64,000 nucleotides of DNA from Polynucleobacter bastaniensis (GCF_018882205.1 NZ_JACVOU010000001.1:434001-498000); one strand, 5' to 3'; positions 1 to 9,333 are shown, counted from the stretch's first letter. Numbers and translations: made by a program. Notes: generated by a model from the letters alone, not told the origin.

Positions 1-606
1 CCTTTGTTTTTCATCAGCGCCGGCCAATATTGCCCCAAGCTCTGTAGATGCTTCAAATAATTTAGCAGTTTTATAGCGAATCACCCGTAAATAGCTCTCT
101 TCATCGACCTCGGGGTCGTTCATATTGAGAAGCTGCAAAACCTCTCCTTCGGCTATCGTATTAGTGGCGTCGGACAGGATTTCCATAACTCGGAGGTCGT
201 TGGGCCCCACCATCATCTGAAACGCTCTTGAATACAGAAAATCGCCTACCAGCACGCTCGCTGCATTGCCAAAAGCAGCATTAGCGGTCTCTCGACCTCT
301 TCTGAGAGTGGATTCATCAACAACATCATCATGCAATAGAGTGGCCGTGTGGATAAATTCCACTACCGCTGACAGCTCTAGTGCATGTGGGTTTGCTTGA
401 TTATTGGCTAAAGCTCTGTTGACTAGGAGTAGGAGGGCGGGTCTAACTCGTTTTCCGCCCGCCTGAATGATGTAAGTCGAGATTTGATCAATTAAGGCAA
501 CTTTTGAGGCTAAACGCAGGCGAATAAGCTCATCTAAGGCCTTGAAATCTAAGGCAATTGGGGCCAAAATCAGGCTTAAGTCGTTGGTTTTGACAGTGCT
601 CGTCAT
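1..606 (-). CDS. ispB: Polyprenyl (octaprenyl) diphosphate synthase, 3' part outside window
   Basis: Trans-isoprenyl diphosphate synthase that extends farnesyl diphosphate with isopentenyl diphosphate to make the ubiquinone side chain. Reading the complement from the ATG at 604-606 gives 202 uninterrupted residues running off the left edge. I see GKRVRP at about 51-56, the first Asp-rich motif LLHDDVVDE at about 91-98, and the RYKTAKLF segment near 178-185; the second Asp-rich motif would lie outside the window. Family members are about 320 residues, so about a third is missing. It is divergent from rplU, and the rplU promoter overlaps its first codons. The chain length of the product cannot be read from sequence. 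Confidence 0.93.
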   Translation of the reverse strand, partial: MTSTVKTNDLSLILAPIALDFKALDELIRLRLASKVALIDQISTYIIQAGGKRVRPALLLLVNRALANNQANPHALELSAVVEFIHTATLLHDDVVDESTLRRGRETANAAFGNAASVLVGDFLYSRAFQMMVGPNDLRVMEILSDATNTIAEGEVLQLLNMNDPEVDEESYLRVIRYKTAKLFEASTELGAILAGADEKQR

Positions 607-618
607 GCAAGATATAAT
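590..618 (+). promoter_or_regulatory. Exact consensus sigma70 promoter for rplU-rpmA
   Basis: TTGACA at 590-595 and TATAAT at 613-618 are separated by 17 bases, an exact match to the sigma70 consensus. Transcription would start near 625, leaving a leader of about 57 nt before rplU. The -35 box lies inside the divergent ispB coding region and the spacer covers the ispB start codon at 604-606, so polymerase bound here could hinder ispB initiation. Strength and start site are inferred. Confidence 0.85.
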
Positions 619-627
619 AATCGGCTT

Positions 628-650
628 AGCTCATCCAGGGTGGATTAGCT
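628..650 (+). other. Hairpin in the rplU leader
   Basis: AGCTCATCC (628-636) and GGATTAGCT (642-650) pair as 4 bp, one mismatch and 4 bp around a 5-nt loop. It falls just after the predicted rplU transcription start. Many ribosomal protein operons carry regulatory structures in their leader, but I do not recognise this one; it may be chance. Confidence 0.35.
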
Positions 651-681
651 TAAATGTAGATATTAATTGAGGTTTCACACC

Positions 682-993
682 ATGTACGCGGTCATAAAAA
701 CCGGTGGCAAACAGTATAAAGTTGCTGCAGGCGAAAAATTGAAAATAGAACAGATACCAGCGGAAATCGGCAGCGAAATCACTCTTGACCAAGTCTTAGC
801 CGTAGGCGAAGGCGCTTCACTCAAATTGGGTGATCCATTGGTTAATGGTGCAGCTGTGATGGCCACTGTCGTCTCCCAGGGACGTCACGATAAAGTGACA
901 ATCTTTAAGATGCGCCGTCGCAAGCATTATCAAAAGCACCAAGGCCATCGTCAGAATTACACAGAAATTCTGATTAACACGATTAAAGCCTAA
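682..993 (+). CDS. rplU: 50S ribosomal protein L21
   Basis: Large-subunit ribosomal protein that binds 23S rRNA. The product is 103 residues, the same as E. coli L21, and begins [14 protein letters not shown], the family N-terminus; the basic C-terminal segment with [16 protein letters not shown] contacts rRNA. A longer reading from a TTG at 667 is possible, but the ATG at 682 gives the canonical start and has a GAGG about 9 nt upstream (669-672). First gene of rplU-rpmA, driven by the consensus promoter at 590-618. Confidence 0.97.
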   Translation: MYAVIKTGGKQYKVAAGEKLKIEQIPAEIGSEITLDQVLAVGEGASLKLGDPLVNGAAVMATVVSQGRHDKVTIFKMRRRKHYQKHQGHRQNYTEILINTIKA

Positions 994-1027
994 TTTAGGC
1001 TAACGGCTCAATAGCAGGAGAAAAGAT

Positions 1028-1288
1028 ATGGCACAGAAAAAAGGCGGCGGCTCGACACGAAACGGCCGTGACTCAGAATCGAAACGCTTAGGCGTTAAAG
1101 TTTTTGGCGGCGAGCAAATTAATGCTGGCAGCATCATCATTCGTCAACGTGGTACTCGAGTGCATCCGGGTATGAACGTTGGTATTGGTAAAGATCACAC
1201 TTTGTTTGCCTTAGTTGACGGACAGGTGGAATTTGGCGTTAAGGGTGCTTTGAAGAAGGCCCAGGTTTCAGTTCTCCCGCGTTCATAA
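1028..1288 (+). CDS. rpmA: 50S ribosomal protein L27
   Basis: Large-subunit protein whose flexible N-terminus reaches towards the peptidyl-transferase centre. The 86-residue product starts [16 protein letters not shown] and carries [22 protein letters not shown], hallmark of L27, at full family length. The N-terminus is the proteobacterial form, with no cleavable leader as in Firmicutes. It lies 34 nt after rplU with a good ribosome-binding site (AGGAG near 1016) and is followed by a Rho-independent terminator at 1346. Confidence 0.97.
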   Translation: MAQKKGGGSTRNGRDSESKRLGVKVFGGEQINAGSIIIRQRGTRVHPGMNVGIGKDHTLFALVDGQVEFGVKGALKKAQVSVLPRS

Positions 1289-1345
1289 GACGCCTGACTG
1301 AGACACGTTTGATTCAGATTTATTCCGAATTTAACTCTTAGGAAC

Positions 1346-1371
1346 AGGCCTCGCTAAGCGAGGCCTTTTTT
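1346..1371 (+). terminator. Rho-independent terminator between rpmA and obg
   Basis: AGGCCTCGC (1346-1354) and GCGAGGCCT (1358-1366) form a perfect 9-bp, GC-rich stem with a TAA loop, followed by a T run to 1371. It ends only a few bases before the obg ATG at 1376. The downstream arm contains the GAGG that is the only visible Shine-Dalgarno for obg, so the hairpin may limit both transcription into obg and its translation. Confidence 0.85.
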
Positions 1372-1375
1372 ATTC

Positions 1376-2470
1376 ATGAAATTTATAGACGAAGCTCGTA
1401 TTGAAGTCATAGCCGGCCAAGGTGGCGCCGGGAGTGCTTCTATGCGCCGCGAAAAGTTTATCGAATTCGGTGGCCCTGATGGTGGAGACGGTGGCAAAGG
1501 CGGAAGCGTTTGGGCTACTGCGGATCGCAACATCAACACCTTGATTGACTATCGCTACGCTAAAACGCACACCGCAAAAAATGGTGAGCCCGGCCGTGGC
1601 GCTGATTGCTATGGTCGCGCAGGCGACGATATTGAGTTGCGTATGCCGGTGGGCACCATCATTTCTGATTACGAAACTGGTGAGCCGATTGCCGACTTAA
1701 CCACTCACGGTGAGCGTCTTTGCTTGGCGCAGGGCGGTGTTGGTGGCTGGGGAAATATTCACTTTAAGAGTAGTACGAACCGCGCTCCCCGCCAAAAGAC
1801 GAATGGTAAAGAGGGCGAGCGTCGTAAGCTCAAATTAGAATTAAAGGTATTGGCTGACGTAGGTTTGCTGGGTATGCCTAATGCTGGTAAATCGACTTTG
1901 ATTACCGCCGTATCTAATGCACGTCCAAAGATTGCAGACTATCCATTTACTACGCTGCACCCGAATTTAGGTGTAGTGCGTGTAGGTGCTGAGCGCAGCT
2001 TCGTGATTGCTGACATTCCTGGATTGATTGAGGGTGCTGCTGAAGGTGCTGGCTTGGGTCATCGTTTCTTAAGGCACCTACAACGTACTGGCGTGCTCTT
2101 GCATTTAATTGACATCGCACCATTTGATGACAATATTGATCCAGTGGCCGATGCTGTTGCTATCGTGAATGAATTACGTAAATACGATGAAGCTTTAGTT
2201 GAAAAACCACGCTGGTTAGTATTAAATAAAGTCGATATGATTCCTGAAGAAGATCGCAAGAAGGTGGTTACGGACTTTATTAAACGGTTTAAGTGGAAGG
2301 GTCCGGTATTTGAGATCTCTGCTTTGACAGGCTTAGGTTGCGATAAGCTGTGCTACTCATTACAAGATTACTTAGATTCTGTTCGCAAGGATCGAGATGA
2401 TGCAGATGAGCGTGCTGCTGATCCACGATATCAAGAGCAAACTCAGCCAGAAGCTAAGACTCCTGATTAA
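1376..2470 (+). CDS. obg: Obg family GTPase (CgtA)
   Basis: Ribosome-associated GTPase involved in 50S subunit maturation and stress control. The 364-residue protein has the glycine-rich Obg fold over about residues 1-158, then the G domain: P-loop GMPNAGKST at 166-174, switch threonine in FTT at 191-193, DIPG at 213-216, NKVD at 284-287 and SAL at 315-317. The C-terminal tail is acidic and short. The start [11 protein letters not shown] is the canonical family start, although no free Shine-Dalgarno precedes it. Gene order rplU-rpmA-obg-proB is common in betaproteobacteria. Confidence 0.96.
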   Translation: MKFIDEARIEVIAGQGGAGSASMRREKFIEFGGPDGGDGGKGGSVWATADRNINTLIDYRYAKTHTAKNGEPGRGADCYGRAGDDIELRMPVGTIISDYETGEPIADLTTHGERLCLAQGGVGGWGNIHFKSSTNRAPRQKTNGKEGERRKLKLELKVLADVGLLGMPNAGKSTLITAVSNARPKIADYPFTTLHPNLGVVRVGAERSFVIADIPGLIEGAAEGAGLGHRFLRHLQRTGVLLHLIDIAPFDDNIDPVADAVAIVNELRKYDEALVEKPRWLVLNKVDMIPEEDRKKVVTDFIKRFKWKGPVFEISALTGLGCDKLCYSLQDYLDSVRKDRDDADERAADPRYQEQTQPEAKTPD

Positions 2471-2499
2471 ACAGTAGTCCTTTGAGATCCGCATTTGTT

Positions 2500-3285
2500 A
2501 TGAATACTCAGAAAGCTAAACGAATCGTAGTGAAAGTAGGTTCAAGCCTAGTCACCAACAATGGTGAGGGCTTAGATCATGCTGCAATTGGTATGTGGGC
2601 TGAGCAAATGGCTGCCTTATTAGTTGATGGCCATGAGGTGTTGATGGTCAGCTCTGGCGCGATTGCTGAAGGAATGCAACGTCTTGGTTGGACTAAGCGC
2701 CCAACAGAAATTCATCAGCTGCAAGCTGCAGCTGCCGTTGGGCAAATGGGTTTGGTTCAGGTTTACGAAAGTTGTTTTGCACGTTTTAATTTACGTAGCG
2801 CGCAGGTCTTATTAACCAATGCTGATTTGGCAGATGTTGAGCGCAATGCTAATGCCAAGGCAACTTTAGATACCTTGTTGAAGTTGGGCGTTGTCCCCAT
2901 CATTAATGAAAACGATACTGTGGTTACTGATGAAATTAAATTTGGCGATAACGATAGCTTAGCTGCTTTGGTTACGAATTTAATTCATGCAGATTTATTG
3001 GTAATCCTGACTGATCAGGGTGGCTTATATACCGCTGACCCTCGTCAAGATGCTTCGGCTAGCCTGTTATGTGATGCTATTGCTGGCGATCCTTCTTTAG
3101 AAAAAATGGCTGGTGGTGCTGCAAGCGAGTTAAGTAAGGGTGGCATGCTGACCAAAGTATTGGCCGCGAAGGTTGCCGCTTTAACAGGCGCAGATACCGT
3201 TATCGCTTCTGGGCACGAGCCTCAGGTTCTCACTCGCTTGATGCGTGGCGAAAAAATTGGCACCTGCCTGACTGCTGCTAGTTAA
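2500..3285 (+). CDS. proB: Glutamate 5-kinase lacking the PUA domain
   Basis: First enzyme of proline synthesis: phosphorylates L-glutamate to glutamyl 5-phosphate, which ProA reduces. From the ATG at 2500 it has 261 residues. Amino-acid-kinase features include [15 protein letters not shown] near the start, [11 protein letters not shown], the INENDTV segment, and [29 protein letters not shown] substrate and nucleotide site. It stops after the kinase domain, where E. coli ProB (367 residues) continues into a C-terminal PUA domain. A TTG at 2482 is an alternative start. Its partner proA lies far away at 44.8 kb. The convergent lipoprotein gene overlaps its last 8 bases. Confidence 0.93.
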   Translation: MNTQKAKRIVVKVGSSLVTNNGEGLDHAAIGMWAEQMAALLVDGHEVLMVSSGAIAEGMQRLGWTKRPTEIHQLQAAAAVGQMGLVQVYESCFARFNLRSAQVLLTNADLADVERNANAKATLDTLLKLGVVPIINENDTVVTDEIKFGDNDSLAALVTNLIHADLLVILTDQGGLYTADPRQDASASLLCDAIAGDPSLEKMAGGAASELSKGGMLTKVLAAKVAALTGADTVIASGHEPQVLTRLMRGEKIGTCLTAAS

Positions 3286-3847
3286 TCACACCAAATGAAT
3301 TGGTGGGCTTTGTCCCGCCGGTAAATCCATTGGGGTTCAGTGACTGAATAATATTTTTAATATTCTTCTCTTGGGAATTAAAGTTGCAGAATGCACCTTG
3401 AGCTAAAGCGGCTTGGTAGCGATTGGGCGTGTGATCCTGAATTCCTCGCCAGCTAGAAAGCGGATTTTCTTTCCAAACTCCACTTTCAAATGTGCCATAA
3501 AGGCGCCATTGGAAGGAGTCACAGCGAATACCTTCGTATTGGACTTGGCTGTTGCCATTGGGGCTTGTCAGAATCACGATATATCTGGTGATGCCATCGT
3601 TACCAATCAAAATTGAGTTGGTATCAACTGCAAACTTAAAAATAGTCTGTTGTGATACATAAAAAGGCAGGATAGTTGCTCTATTGGGAGGATTCAGCGG
3701 CATCGCTGTTGCACCCTCTTTAAAGACCATTGGTGCAAATGGATCAACACCACTTTCTAAAGGGTCGCCAGCACATCCAGCGAGGGCCAAACCCAAAACT
3801 AGACTGAGGATAGGAAGTCGAGAGGTGCAAATAGAGAATTTCATCAT
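3278..3847 (-). CDS. CNP1-like family lipoprotein
   Basis: Small secreted or outer-membrane lipoprotein of unknown function, resembling the CNP1-like family that often sits between proB and rppH in betaproteobacteria. The 189-residue product has a signal peptide ending in LALAGC, with the lipid-anchor cysteine at residue 25. The rest is a mixed globular domain containing the segment [20 protein letters not shown]. Its ATG overlaps the rppH stop codon by 4 bases (ATGA), so the two are translationally coupled. A second in-frame ATG follows at 3844. The family assignment is from memory of context and sequence. Confidence 0.78.
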   Translation of the reverse strand: MMKFSICTSRLPILSLVLGLALAGCAGDPLESGVDPFAPMVFKEGATAMPLNPPNRATILPFYVSQQTIFKFAVDTNSILIGNDGITRYIVILTSPNGNSQVQYEGIRCDSFQWRLYGTFESGVWKENPLSSWRGIQDHTPNRYQAALAQGAFCNFNSQEKNIKNIIQSLNPNGFTGGTKPTNSFGVIN

Positions 3848-4440
3848 GGCTTATCGGTTGGTTTTTCTTCTTTGAACTCATTTTCCTCTTCTCCGTACCA
3901 GGATTGAAGTAAATCGAGCGGAGATCCCCAGGCAAGTTGCTGCATACGCATGCCGCGAGATAAATAGCGCGCAAGCTCAAAAAGGGCTAGTTGGTAGACT
4001 TCGCGTTTGAAATCAATGACGGAATCGAGTCGAATCCAAAAGGGCACCCAGCGCCAAGCATCGAATTCAGGGTGCTCCGAAGCGCGTAAGTGAATATCGC
4101 TATCTAGACCCACTAAACGCAGTAAAAACCAGATTTGCTTTTGGCCACGATAGCTTGCGCGATGATTTTTTGAGGTTTGCTGGCGGCGTAAGAATTCCTC
4201 AGGGACGTCATAACGAAGCCAGTCCCTAGTTCGTCCAATAATTTGGACATGTTCTGGCAGCAAGCCAACTTCCTCATGCAATTCGCGGTACATGGCCTGC
4301 TCTGGGCTCTCTCCATGTTGAATCCCACCCTGTGGGAACTGCCACGAATGCTGCCCAACGCGTTTTCCCCAGAAAACCTCGTTATGGCTGTTGAGGATGA
4401 CTATGCCGACATTGGGTCGATACCCTTCACGGTCAAGCAT
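3844..4440 (-). CDS. rppH: RNA pyrophosphohydrolase (Nudix)
   Basis: Removes pyrophosphate from the 5' triphosphate end of RNA, which triggers RNase E-dependent decay. From the ATG at 4438-4440 it encodes 198 residues starting [15 protein letters not shown], the canonical RppH start; a reading from 4509 only adds an unrelated N-terminus that overlaps proS. The Nudix box [20 protein letters not shown], followed by VGL, lies at about 38-60, preceded by WQFPQ. The C-terminus (about 150-198) is longer than the core Nudix fold and charged. GAGG lies about 10 nt upstream of this ATG. It is divergent from proS. Confidence 0.92.
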   Translation of the reverse strand: MLDREGYRPNVGIVILNSHNEVFWGKRVGQHSWQFPQGGIQHGESPEQAMYRELHEEVGLLPEHVQIIGRTRDWLRYDVPEEFLRRQQTSKNHRASYRGQKQIWFLLRLVGLDSDIHLRASEHPEFDAWRWVPFWIRLDSVIDFKREVYQLALFELARYLSRGMRMQQLAWGSPLDLLQSWYGEEENEFKEEKPTDKP

Positions 4441-4477
4441 GAGATCGCGCCTCAAATCCTTTAAAATCAATAATTTG

Positions 4478-4505
4478 ATTATATCCATACATGAAAGCTT
4501 CACAA
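4478..4505 (-). promoter_or_regulatory. Putative sigma70 promoter for rppH
   Basis: On the minus strand TATAAT (4478-4483) lies 16 bases downstream of TTGTGA (4500-4505, four of six consensus bases). Transcription would start near 4471, about 30 nt before the chosen rppH ATG. The box overlaps the first codons of the divergent proS, which supports the inner rppH start rather than one at 4509. Confidence 0.5.
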
Positions 4506-6233
4506 TCATTTCTCGCCACGCTAAAAGAAGCCCCTTCAGACGCTGAGGTGGTGTCGCACAAACTCATGGTGCGCGCCGGTTTAATTCGTAAGCTCAGTGC
4601 AGGTATTTACAACTATCTGCCCTTGGGTTTGAAGTCCATCCGCAAGGTTGAAAATATCATTCGCGAAGAAATGAATCGCGCTGGTGCCATTGAGTTACTC
4701 ATGCCAATGATTCAACCCGCAGAGTTATGGCAAGAGACCGGTCGCTGGGAAAAGATGGGACCAGAATTGCTCCGCATCAAAGACCGTCATGATCGTGATT
4801 TTTTAATTCAGCCAACCTCTGAAGAGGTGGTGACAGATTTAGCGCGTAACGAAATCAAGAGTTACAAACAGCTCCCAGTAAATTTTTATCAAATTCAGAC
4901 GAAGTTCCGTGATGAGCGACGTCCACGTTTTGGAATTATGCGTGGACGCGAGTTCAGCATGAAGGATGCCTATTCTTTTGATCGTGATGCTGAGGGTCTG
5001 AAGAAGTCCTATCAAATCATGTTTGATGCTTACACTCGTATTTTTAAACGCATGGGCTTGAAGTTCCGTGCAGTCACAGCAGATAACGGTGCTATTGGTG
5101 GTTCTGGCAGTCAAGAGTTTCATGTGATTGCTGATACCGGTGAAGACGCCATTGTGTATTGCCCAAATTCGGACTACGCAGCCAATCTAGAGGCCGCTGA
5201 GTCGGTCTCATTAATTGAAGTACGTGCTGCTGCAACTCAGACGATGACTAAGGTCGCGACACCAGATCAAACAAACTGTGCTGACGTAGCAAAGTTTTTA
5301 AATTTGCCGATTGAGCAAACGGTGAAGTCCTTGCTGTTTGCTGCTGATCAAGAAAAAGGTCCAGCAAAATTATTTATGGTGCTAGTGCGCGGTGACCATG
5401 AGCTTAATGAAATCAAGGCGAGCAAGATTCCCGGCATGACGGAGTCACGCTTTGCTAGTGAGGCTGAAATCAAGCAAGCATGTAACGCACCAGCTGGCTA
5501 TTTAGGCCCAGTTGGAGTTACTGCTGATGTAACCGTAGTCGCAGATCGTACCGTTGCCAATATGGCTGACTTTGTATGCGGTGCTAATGATGCTGGGCAT
5601 CATTTGACCGGTGTGAACTGGGGCCGTGATTTGCCAGAGCCTGCGGTGATGGATTTACGTAATGCTGTAGCGGGAGATCCTTCGCCTGATGGCAAAGGAG
5701 TTGTCGATATTTGCCGCGGTATTGAGGTGGGCCATGTATTCCAATTGGGTACGCGTTACTCTGAGGCGATGGGCTGTACTTATTTAGATCAGCAAGGCAA
5801 ATCACAGCCAATGGTGATGGGTTGCTATGGAATTGGTGTAACTCGCTTATTAGGTGCTGCAATTGAGCAGGGTAATGATGAGCGTGGAATCATTTGGCCG
5901 ATTTCAATGGCGCCATTTGAAGTGGTGATCTGTCCAATGGGTTATGACAAGTCAGAGGCGGTGAAAGCTGCTGCCGATCAATTGCATGATGAGTTGATTA
6001 CTGCCGGAGTAGATGTAGTACTCGATGATCGCGGCGAGAGACCGGGCGCGATGTTTGCTGATTGGGAGCTTATTGGTATTCCGTTCCGTGTCGTGATTGG
6101 TGATCGCGGTCTTGCAGATGCTCAAGTGGAATTGAAAGGTCGCAATGATGCTGAATCAGAAAATATCCCATTGGCAGCAATTAAAGCAAAAGTGATTGCT
6201 AAAGTTGATGCAGCTAAGAAACTCGTTTCTTAA
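4491..6233 (+). CDS. proS: Prolyl-tRNA synthetase, bacterial type
   Basis: Class II aminoacyl-tRNA synthetase charging tRNA-Pro. At 580 residues it is the bacterial (ProS1) form: it begins [20 protein letters not shown], has motif 2 around [21 protein letters not shown], a large editing insertion over about residues 225-400 that deacylates Ala-tRNA-Pro, motif 3 near [13 protein letters not shown], and a C-terminal anticodon-binding domain. No clear Shine-Dalgarno precedes the ATG and only 50 bases separate it from rppH, so its leader is short. Confidence 0.97.
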   Translation: MKASQSFLATLKEAPSDAEVVSHKLMVRAGLIRKLSAGIYNYLPLGLKSIRKVENIIREEMNRAGAIELLMPMIQPAELWQETGRWEKMGPELLRIKDRHDRDFLIQPTSEEVVTDLARNEIKSYKQLPVNFYQIQTKFRDERRPRFGIMRGREFSMKDAYSFDRDAEGLKKSYQIMFDAYTRIFKRMGLKFRAVTADNGAIGGSGSQEFHVIADTGEDAIVYCPNSDYAANLEAAESVSLIEVRAAATQTMTKVATPDQTNCADVAKFLNLPIEQTVKSLLFAADQEKGPAKLFMVLVRGDHELNEIKASKIPGMTESRFASEAEIKQACNAPAGYLGPVGVTADVTVVADRTVANMADFVCGANDAGHHLTGVNWGRDLPEPAVMDLRNAVAGDPSPDGKGVVDICRGIEVGHVFQLGTRYSEAMGCTYLDQQGKSQPMVMGCYGIGVTRLLGAAIEQGNDERGIIWPISMAPFEVVICPMGYDKSEAVKAAADQLHDELITAGVDVVLDDRGERPGAMFADWELIGIPFRVVIGDRGLADAQVELKGRNDAESENIPLAAIKAKVIAKVDAAKKLVS

Positions 6234-6252
6234 ATCAAACAGTTTTTAACTA

Positions 6253-7635
6253 TTATTTTTTAAAGAGTCCGCCAATACCTTTGGCGGCTCCTTTAGCTGC
6301 CATGGATGCCATGGTGCGCGCCATCTTGCCGCCCTTGAACTGCTTCATCATGGTTTGCATTTGTTCAAACTGTGCCAGCAGGCGATTGACTTCTTGAACC
6401 TCGACACCCGCACCAGCTGCAATGCGACGTTTGCGAGTGGCTTTTAGCAACTCAGGTTTTGCGCGCTCTTTTGGTGTCATGCTATCGATAATGCCACGCA
6501 TGCGTTTGGTTTGTTTGTCGGCGGCACTCAAATTTGTTTTGGAGGCTGCTTGTGCCATATGACTTGGCAGCTTATCCATCAAGCTGGCCATCCCGCCCAT
6601 TTGTTGCATTTGTGCAAGTTGATCTCGGAAGTCACCTAGATCAAATCCGCCTTTAGAAATCTTGCTCGCTAGCTTTTCTGCTTTGGCAACATCGACGTTT
6701 TGTTGGGCTTGCTCAACTAGGGCAAGAATATCCCCCATGCCCAAAATACGGCTTGCCATTCTCTCGGCATCAAATGCCTCGAGGCCATCCATTTTTTCGG
6801 CAACACCAATGAACTTGAGTGGTACTCCAGTAACCTGACGCACTGAAAGCGCCGCGCCACCGCGTGAATCGCCATCTAATTTGGTAAGGATCACGCCAGT
6901 AAGTGGAAGTGCCTCATGGAAAGCTTTGGCTGTGTTGACTGCATCTTGACCCAGCATGGCATCAACAACAAACAGTGTTTCAATTGGATTGAGGTTGGCA
7001 TGCAAGGCTTTGATTTCTTGCATGAGTGCTTCATCAATGCCGAGACGACCTGCTGTATCTACTAACAGCACATCAAAGTAATGGCGGCGCGCCCAATCTA
7101 GGGCGGCAGCAGCAATTTCACCCGGCTTTTGATTGATATTGCTTGGGAAGAATTCAGCGCTAACTTGTTTACTGACAGTTTCTAGCTGCTCGATGGCTGC
7201 AGGACGATAGATATCGCAAGAGACGGTCAGTACTTTCTTTTTCTTCTTTTCTTGTAAAAACTTGGCTAACTTACCAACTGAGGTAGTTTTCCCTGCGCCC
7301 TGCAAGCCGGCCATGAGGATTACTGCTGGTGGTTGGGTTGCTAAATTTAGTTCACCGCTTTGAGTGGCATCGCCTCGCATGACTTGGGCCAGTTCACGCT
7401 GAACAACACCAACCAGCGCCTGACCTGGGCTGAGGCTTCCAACCACTTCCTCGCCAAGGGCTTTAAATTTAATTTGCTCAAGTAGGGATTTAACGACTGG
7501 AAGCGCAACGTCGGCCTCCAATAAGGCCAGGCGGATCTCACGGAGCATTTCTGCGGTGTTCTCTTCGGTCAGGCGAGCTTGGCCCCGCATTGTTTTAACA
7601 ACACGAGATAGGCGATCGGTGAGATTCTGTAGCAT
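6253..7635 (-). CDS. ffh: Signal recognition particle protein Ffh
   Basis: GTPase of the signal recognition particle; with 4.5S RNA it targets membrane proteins to FtsY and SecYEG. The 460-residue protein shows an N-terminal four-helix N domain, G1 GLQGAGKTT at about 110-118, DTAGR at about 193-197, TKLDGDSRGGAAL, and a methionine-rich M domain over the last 150 residues with many MQQMGGM- and MQTMMKQ-type stretches. It converges on proS and is divergent from the CcsA-like membrane gene, a neighbour pair common in proteobacteria. Confidence 0.97.
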   Translation of the reverse strand: MLQNLTDRLSRVVKTMRGQARLTEENTAEMLREIRLALLEADVALPVVKSLLEQIKFKALGEEVVGSLSPGQALVGVVQRELAQVMRGDATQSGELNLATQPPAVILMAGLQGAGKTTSVGKLAKFLQEKKKKKVLTVSCDIYRPAAIEQLETVSKQVSAEFFPSNINQKPGEIAAAALDWARRHYFDVLLVDTAGRLGIDEALMQEIKALHANLNPIETLFVVDAMLGQDAVNTAKAFHEALPLTGVILTKLDGDSRGGAALSVRQVTGVPLKFIGVAEKMDGLEAFDAERMASRILGMGDILALVEQAQQNVDVAKAEKLASKISKGGFDLGDFRDQLAQMQQMGGMASLMDKLPSHMAQAASKTNLSAADKQTKRMRGIIDSMTPKERAKPELLKATRKRRIAAGAGVEVQEVNRLLAQFEQMQTMMKQFKGGKMARTMASMAAKGAAKGIGGLFKK

Positions 7636-7655
7636 TTATCGATTAGACTTTCTAG

Positions 7656-8504
7656 ATGGATATTTTAGGTTACTCAAGCTTGAACTGGCTCCCTTCCGCA
7701 CTTTATTTACTTCTTTTAGTCTTTTTGGGTTCTAGGCCCAAGGGAAAGATTGAATCTCCGGCTTTTATAGGTCAGGTTCAGGCATTGATCCTATTGATTT
7801 TGCTGGTGCATGGAGTCGAGCTGCACAACTCGGTCTTCACGCCCGAGGGATTTGTATTTGGTTTTGCCCAGGATCTTTCACTAATTGCTTGGGTGGGCCT
7901 CGCGTTTTACTGGTTTCAGTCTTGGTTCCTACCGATTTCCAGTTTGCGCTGGCTTGTCTTATGTTTTGCTCTGGTTTGCTCTGTAATGCCAGTGATGTTT
8001 TCCGGCACCTTGATTTCTCCAAAGGCGGTATCTGATCCTTGGTTTAAGGGGCACTTTATTGTTGCTACTATTTCAGTTGGATTATTGAGTTTGGCAGCGA
8101 TGCATGCCATGTTAATGAGTATTCAGGATCGAGCATTACACCGTCAATTAGCCGTCATGCCCAACAGCCGTATTTCCCATTGGTTGGAAGATTTGCCACC
8201 ATTGATGGCAATGGAAAGTCTCCTTTTTAATCTGCTCTACGTAGGTGTTGCACTGCTGAGTTTGACTGTATTTTCTGGACTCCTTTTTTCTCAAACACTT
8301 TTTGGTAAGCCGCTTGTTTTCGATCACAAAACTATCTTTGCTTTGATCTCCTGGTTCTTATTTTCTGGCCTTCTAATAGCCCGTTGGCGTGTTGGTTTAC
8401 GTGGGCGCGTAGCTGTTCGTTGGGTCTTGAGCGCTTATACCGCCTTGCTTCTAGCCTATGTTGGCAGTCGATTTGTGTTGGAAGTGATTCTTCAGAGAGC
8501 ATGA
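7656..8504 (+). CDS. CcsA/YpjD-like inner-membrane protein
   Basis: Polytopic membrane protein of the cytochrome c assembly (CcsA/HemX) superfamily, in the position next to ffh where the YpjD family usually lies. The 282 residues form about eight hydrophobic segments, starting with LPSALYLLLLVFL and ending with YTALLLAYVGSRFVLEVIL. Histidines in GVELHNS, KGHFIVATIS and AAMHAMLMS are candidates for haem or ligand contacts. Its exact role is not established, and a cytochrome c maturation function should not be assumed. The stop is 4 bases before the AmpD-like gene, suggesting co-transcription. Confidence 0.75.
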   Translation: MDILGYSSLNWLPSALYLLLLVFLGSRPKGKIESPAFIGQVQALILLILLVHGVELHNSVFTPEGFVFGFAQDLSLIAWVGLAFYWFQSWFLPISSLRWLVLCFALVCSVMPVMFSGTLISPKAVSDPWFKGHFIVATISVGLLSLAAMHAMLMSIQDRALHRQLAVMPNSRISHWLEDLPPLMAMESLLFNLLYVGVALLSLTVFSGLLFSQTLFGKPLVFDHKTIFALISWFLFSGLLIARWRVGLRGRVAVRWVLSAYTALLLAYVGSRFVLEVILQRA

Positions 8505-8508
8505 CGTT

Positions 8509-9324
8509 TTGATTAAGTGGCTTCTATTATTTGCTGGCGCAGGTGCTTTGTACCTTTGGTTAAAAGGCAAAAAACAAGTCAAGCTCAATACGGATGAGGC
8601 TGCCAAGATAAAAGCAGAGCGAAGCAAAGTTGTTGAGCCGGAGGTGATTGTCCAGTGCCACCATTGCTCTGTACACCTTCCACAATCTGAAGCAGTCATG
8701 CAAGAGGCGCGCTTCTATTGCTCCCCAGACCATCTCCATAGCTTGGATGCCCAAGGTTGGCTTGGTTCTGCTACTTGGCGAATCTCACCCAACCAAGATA
8801 TGCGACCGGAGGGCCTCGTACCCGATCTAATGGTGCTTCATCACATCAGCCTTCCGCCTGGAGAATTCGTGGATCGCAATTCCACGCAATTTATCGTGGA
8901 TTTTTTTCAAAACAATTTGGATTCTTCCCTGCACCCCTATTTTGAAGAAATTGCTGATCAAAAGGTATCCAGCCATTTCTTGATTTCTCGTCGTGGCGAG
9001 GTCTTTCAGTTCGTATCCACCCAAAACAAGGCCTGGCATGCTGGCGCCTCATCTTTTTTAGGGCGAGAGAAGTGCAATGATTTTTCGATTGGCATTGAGT
9101 TGGAGGGGGATGGAAACCATCCCTTTGAGGATATTCAGTACTCGGCTTTGGCTAAATTAAGCTCCCAAATACAATCCGTTTACCCCAATCTTCAATTTGC
9201 TGGGCACAGCGATATTGCCCCGGGAAGAAAAGCTGATCCAGGCATGCAATTTGATTGGAAAAAGTTTCAGGGTAAAAACAACATTCCTGCCGAAAAATTA
9301 CCCTTTGGTTTAGATTCGCGTTAG
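8509..9324 (+). CDS. ampD: AmpD-type N-acetyl-anhydromuramyl-L-alanine amidase with N-terminal membrane and Cys-rich extension
   Basis: Cytoplasmic amidase that cleaves the peptide from anhydro-MurNAc during peptidoglycan recycling. The C-terminal 170 residues are AmpD: VLHHISLPPGEFVD with zinc ligand H111, SSHFLISRRGEVFQFV, and AGHSDIAPGRKADPG with H233 and D243. The first 95 residues are extra: a hydrophobic helix at about 2-18, a charged linker, and CHHC at 50-53 with YC at 70-71, resembling the short PP0621-type proteins often encoded next to ampD. E. coli AmpD is 183 residues; this is 271. The start is TTG with AGAGAG about 9 nt upstream. The anchor would tether the enzyme to the inner membrane; this is inference. 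Confidence 0.88.
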   Translation: MIKWLLLFAGAGALYLWLKGKKQVKLNTDEAAKIKAERSKVVEPEVIVQCHHCSVHLPQSEAVMQEARFYCSPDHLHSLDAQGWLGSATWRISPNQDMRPEGLVPDLMVLHHISLPPGEFVDRNSTQFIVDFFQNNLDSSLHPYFEEIADQKVSSHFLISRRGEVFQFVSTQNKAWHAGASSFLGREKCNDFSIGIELEGDGNHPFEDIQYSALAKLSSQIQSVYPNLQFAGHSDIAPGRKADPGMQFDWKKFQGKNNIPAEKLPFGLDSR

Positions 9325-9333
9325 GCCTCTAAA

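Noticed and set aside
1309..1336. TTGATT...TTAACT as an internal promoter for obg
   Set aside because: Only weak matches to consensus, and it lies upstream of the terminator, so it would not bypass it.
4113..4358. Frames antisense or out of phase within rppH
   Set aside because: They are shadows of the clear Nudix gene, without motifs or ribosome-binding sites.
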